From Larix sibirica (lineage: Eukaryota > Streptophyta > Pinopsida > Pinales > Pinaceae): a DNA stretch of 19,917 nucleotides. The stretch spans positions 1-19,917 of the forward strand of contig NWUY0300097479.1 in the NCBI GenBank assembly GCA_004151065.3, read 5' to 3'. How positions within the stretch are numbered: position 1 is the stretch's first letter; the number at the start of each line of letters is the position of its first letter. This document shows, one piece after another, positions 18,598 to 19,917 of this stretch. Below the pieces are notes generated by a model. It was not told where the DNA came from. It worked only from the letters and a program-made list of their open reading frames with translations, and searched no databases. The position numbers were made by a program, and so were the translations under genes.

Positions 18598-19404
18598 TTT
18601 AAAGTAGAATAACCCTCTCCTTAGATTCTTTCTTCTATCTAGTGACTTAGAATATGATTTCATGATTCTAGTGGGCTAACTCTCATTCAATTTGACCACT
18701 TGAGTCACCCTAGAGCTTAATTCTAAACTCTAAGGGTTATAAACAACCTAATCTACCTTTTTTAGAACTCCTAAAGTTTATTTTGGCATATAAGCACAAA
18801 TTATTTCAATTAGGGATTATTTTCTTTGATTGGGTCCCAGATTGAAAGTTTGAGTTATATAGTGGATATGGGGAGTTTACTCCACTATTCATGGATTCCA
18901 TGCACCTCTTTTTAGCTATTATGATACATTATCGCCCTCCTTGAGTTTTTCTAGAATGTGCACCTCATGCATGTGCCTTCAGTCAGTTGCATGTGCCTTT
19001 AGTTAATGCGGCGTGTGCCTTTTATCAGTTGCAGTCAGTTGCTACTAGCATGTAGGGAACTAAGTCTACTTAGGTAAGTCATGAGTTAGTTAAAATAATA
19101 TTGGAGAGTGTGCATGGTTAACTAAGGGCCTTTAGCTCTAGTTAATCCTAACTAGCATCTCATGCATTGCATGAGAAATTTGAATTGTCTCCATGACCTA
19201 TTCAAATTTCCTTTCCTATTTATACTTTATACTTCATCCATTGGATCTTAATGAAATACAACATTCTCTCTTATTATTGACTTTTCTCTTTTGTGTAATG
19301 ATTAATGTTTAGCACATTTATTGCATGAATTTGTTAGATTGTTGATATATTTCACAATATTGCTATGTTGCTTAGTATCTAGATCTATATGATCAAATTA
19401 TACA
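18598..19404 (+). mobile_element. Ty1/copia LTR, copy 3
   Basis: An 807-bp LTR from TTTAAAGTAG (initial G lost) to ATTATACA, followed by a decayed primer-binding site. It aligns throughout with LTRs 1 and 2. Because another internal domain follows, it is not the right end of the array. Confidence 0.9.
18971..19032 (+). repeat. 20-bp tandem repeat in LTR 3 (3 units)
   Basis: Units ATGTGCCTTCAGTCAGTTGC, ATGTGCCTTTAGTTAATGCG and a third, slightly longer GCGTGTGCC-type unit, corresponding to the U3 repeats of LTRs 1 and 2. Confidence 0.75.
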
Positions 19405-19917
19405 TGCTATTAGAGCTGAACAAGTTGGTATACTAGTTTTTATAGCGATCCAATCTTATTGAACTTTGAAGGAGGTCCGAGAAGCTTCACAACATATGCT
19501 CTATGATGAAATATTCAAATCCATTGATAGGTTGAAAGAGGTCCCAGAATCTTCGTAACATATGGCCTATGGGAACATATTCAAATCCGTTGAGCCTCTC
19601 ACAAATCCTACCACAATGGGATATGCATTGGTTCTGATCCACTACTCAGGTGAGAAAGACCGTTTTACATGCCTAGAAGAAGAGGCAATCAACATTTTTT
19701 TAATATTTATTGGAAAACTTGTCCTAAACAAAGTTTTGATTGAAGAAGACCTCCATAATCTCTTTTCATACTCAGGATCTACGACATTTAACTTGTCCCA
19801 AATTAGGTTATCATTGAAGAAGACCTTTAGAATGTCTCTTCATACTCCTCATCTACAACTTTTGCTCCTACAATTCACCAAGTTCCGCACAAAATATTCA
19901 AAGGGTTTCCTCCATTC
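19405..19917 (+). mobile_element. Internal domain 3, cut by window end
   Basis: It begins with the decayed primer-binding site TGCTATTAGAGC and carries the 66-bp repeat (19463 and 19529) and the 72/74-bp repeat (19716 and 19790). It is still matching internal domain 2 (equivalent of about 18245) when the window ends. It has not suffered the deletion seen in internal domain 1. An RNase H tail, polypurine tract and fourth LTR are expected just beyond the window. Confidence 0.85.

Noticed and set aside
1-19917. CRISPR array, tRNA or rRNA genes, bacterial operons
   Set aside because: None of the direct repeats has regular short spacers, no cloverleaf or rRNA segment was seen, and the context is plant-like repeat DNA.

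Overview
The window looks like repeat-rich, AT-rich nuclear DNA from a land plant. Reasons: a Ty1/copia LTR array whose primer-binding site matches the 3' end of plant initiator tRNA-Met, a decayed LINE, a decayed pogo-like transposase, a gene fragment split by a short GT-AG intron, and almost no intact long ORFs. The density of old, degenerate retroelements is what I would expect of a large genome such as a gymnosperm, but nothing in the sequence proves the lineage. There is no sign of bacterial, phage or organellar gene organisation.

Layout. 1-3133: no recognisable gene, a (GA)13 microsatellite. 3134-3520: an unrecognised, coding-like but broken stretch. 3640-5560, minus strand: the reverse-transcriptase half and C-terminus of a LINE, traceable through several frames. 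5772-6102, plus strand: two exons, joined in phase over a 138-bp intron, encoding the flexible-arm (exosite) region of a ribonuclease Z. The LINE lies antisense just upstream, probably in an intron. 6103-10162: no gene; a short perfect-stem hairpin, a possible Copia-like LTR on the minus strand and small direct repeats. 10163-10946: a 398-bp tandem duplication. 12301-13171: a pogo/Tigger-type transposase pseudogene with HTH_psq, CENP-B-like HTH and part of a DDE domain. 13386-13620: a degenerate minisatellite with alternating 22- and 31-bp spacing. 15036-15335: a degenerate array of about 117-bp units.

15687 to the window end is a tandem LTR-internal-LTR-internal-LTR-internal array of a deleted Ty1/copia element. 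Three LTRs of about 800 bp alternate with short internal domains that keep the primer-binding site, a 66-bp (22-codon) tandem repeat, a 72-bp tandem repeat, the C-terminal tail of RNase H and a polypurine tract. Most of gag-pol is absent, so these copies depended on another element for transposition.

Functionally, the only candidate host gene is the RNase Z fragment. I found neither its HxHxDH exon nor its downstream catalytic exons here, so it is either a fragment or part of a gene with very long introns. I did not find an undescribed defence, regulatory or biosynthetic system. The most informative features are the tandem LTR array, the RNase Z exons beside an antisense LINE, and the pogo-like transposase.
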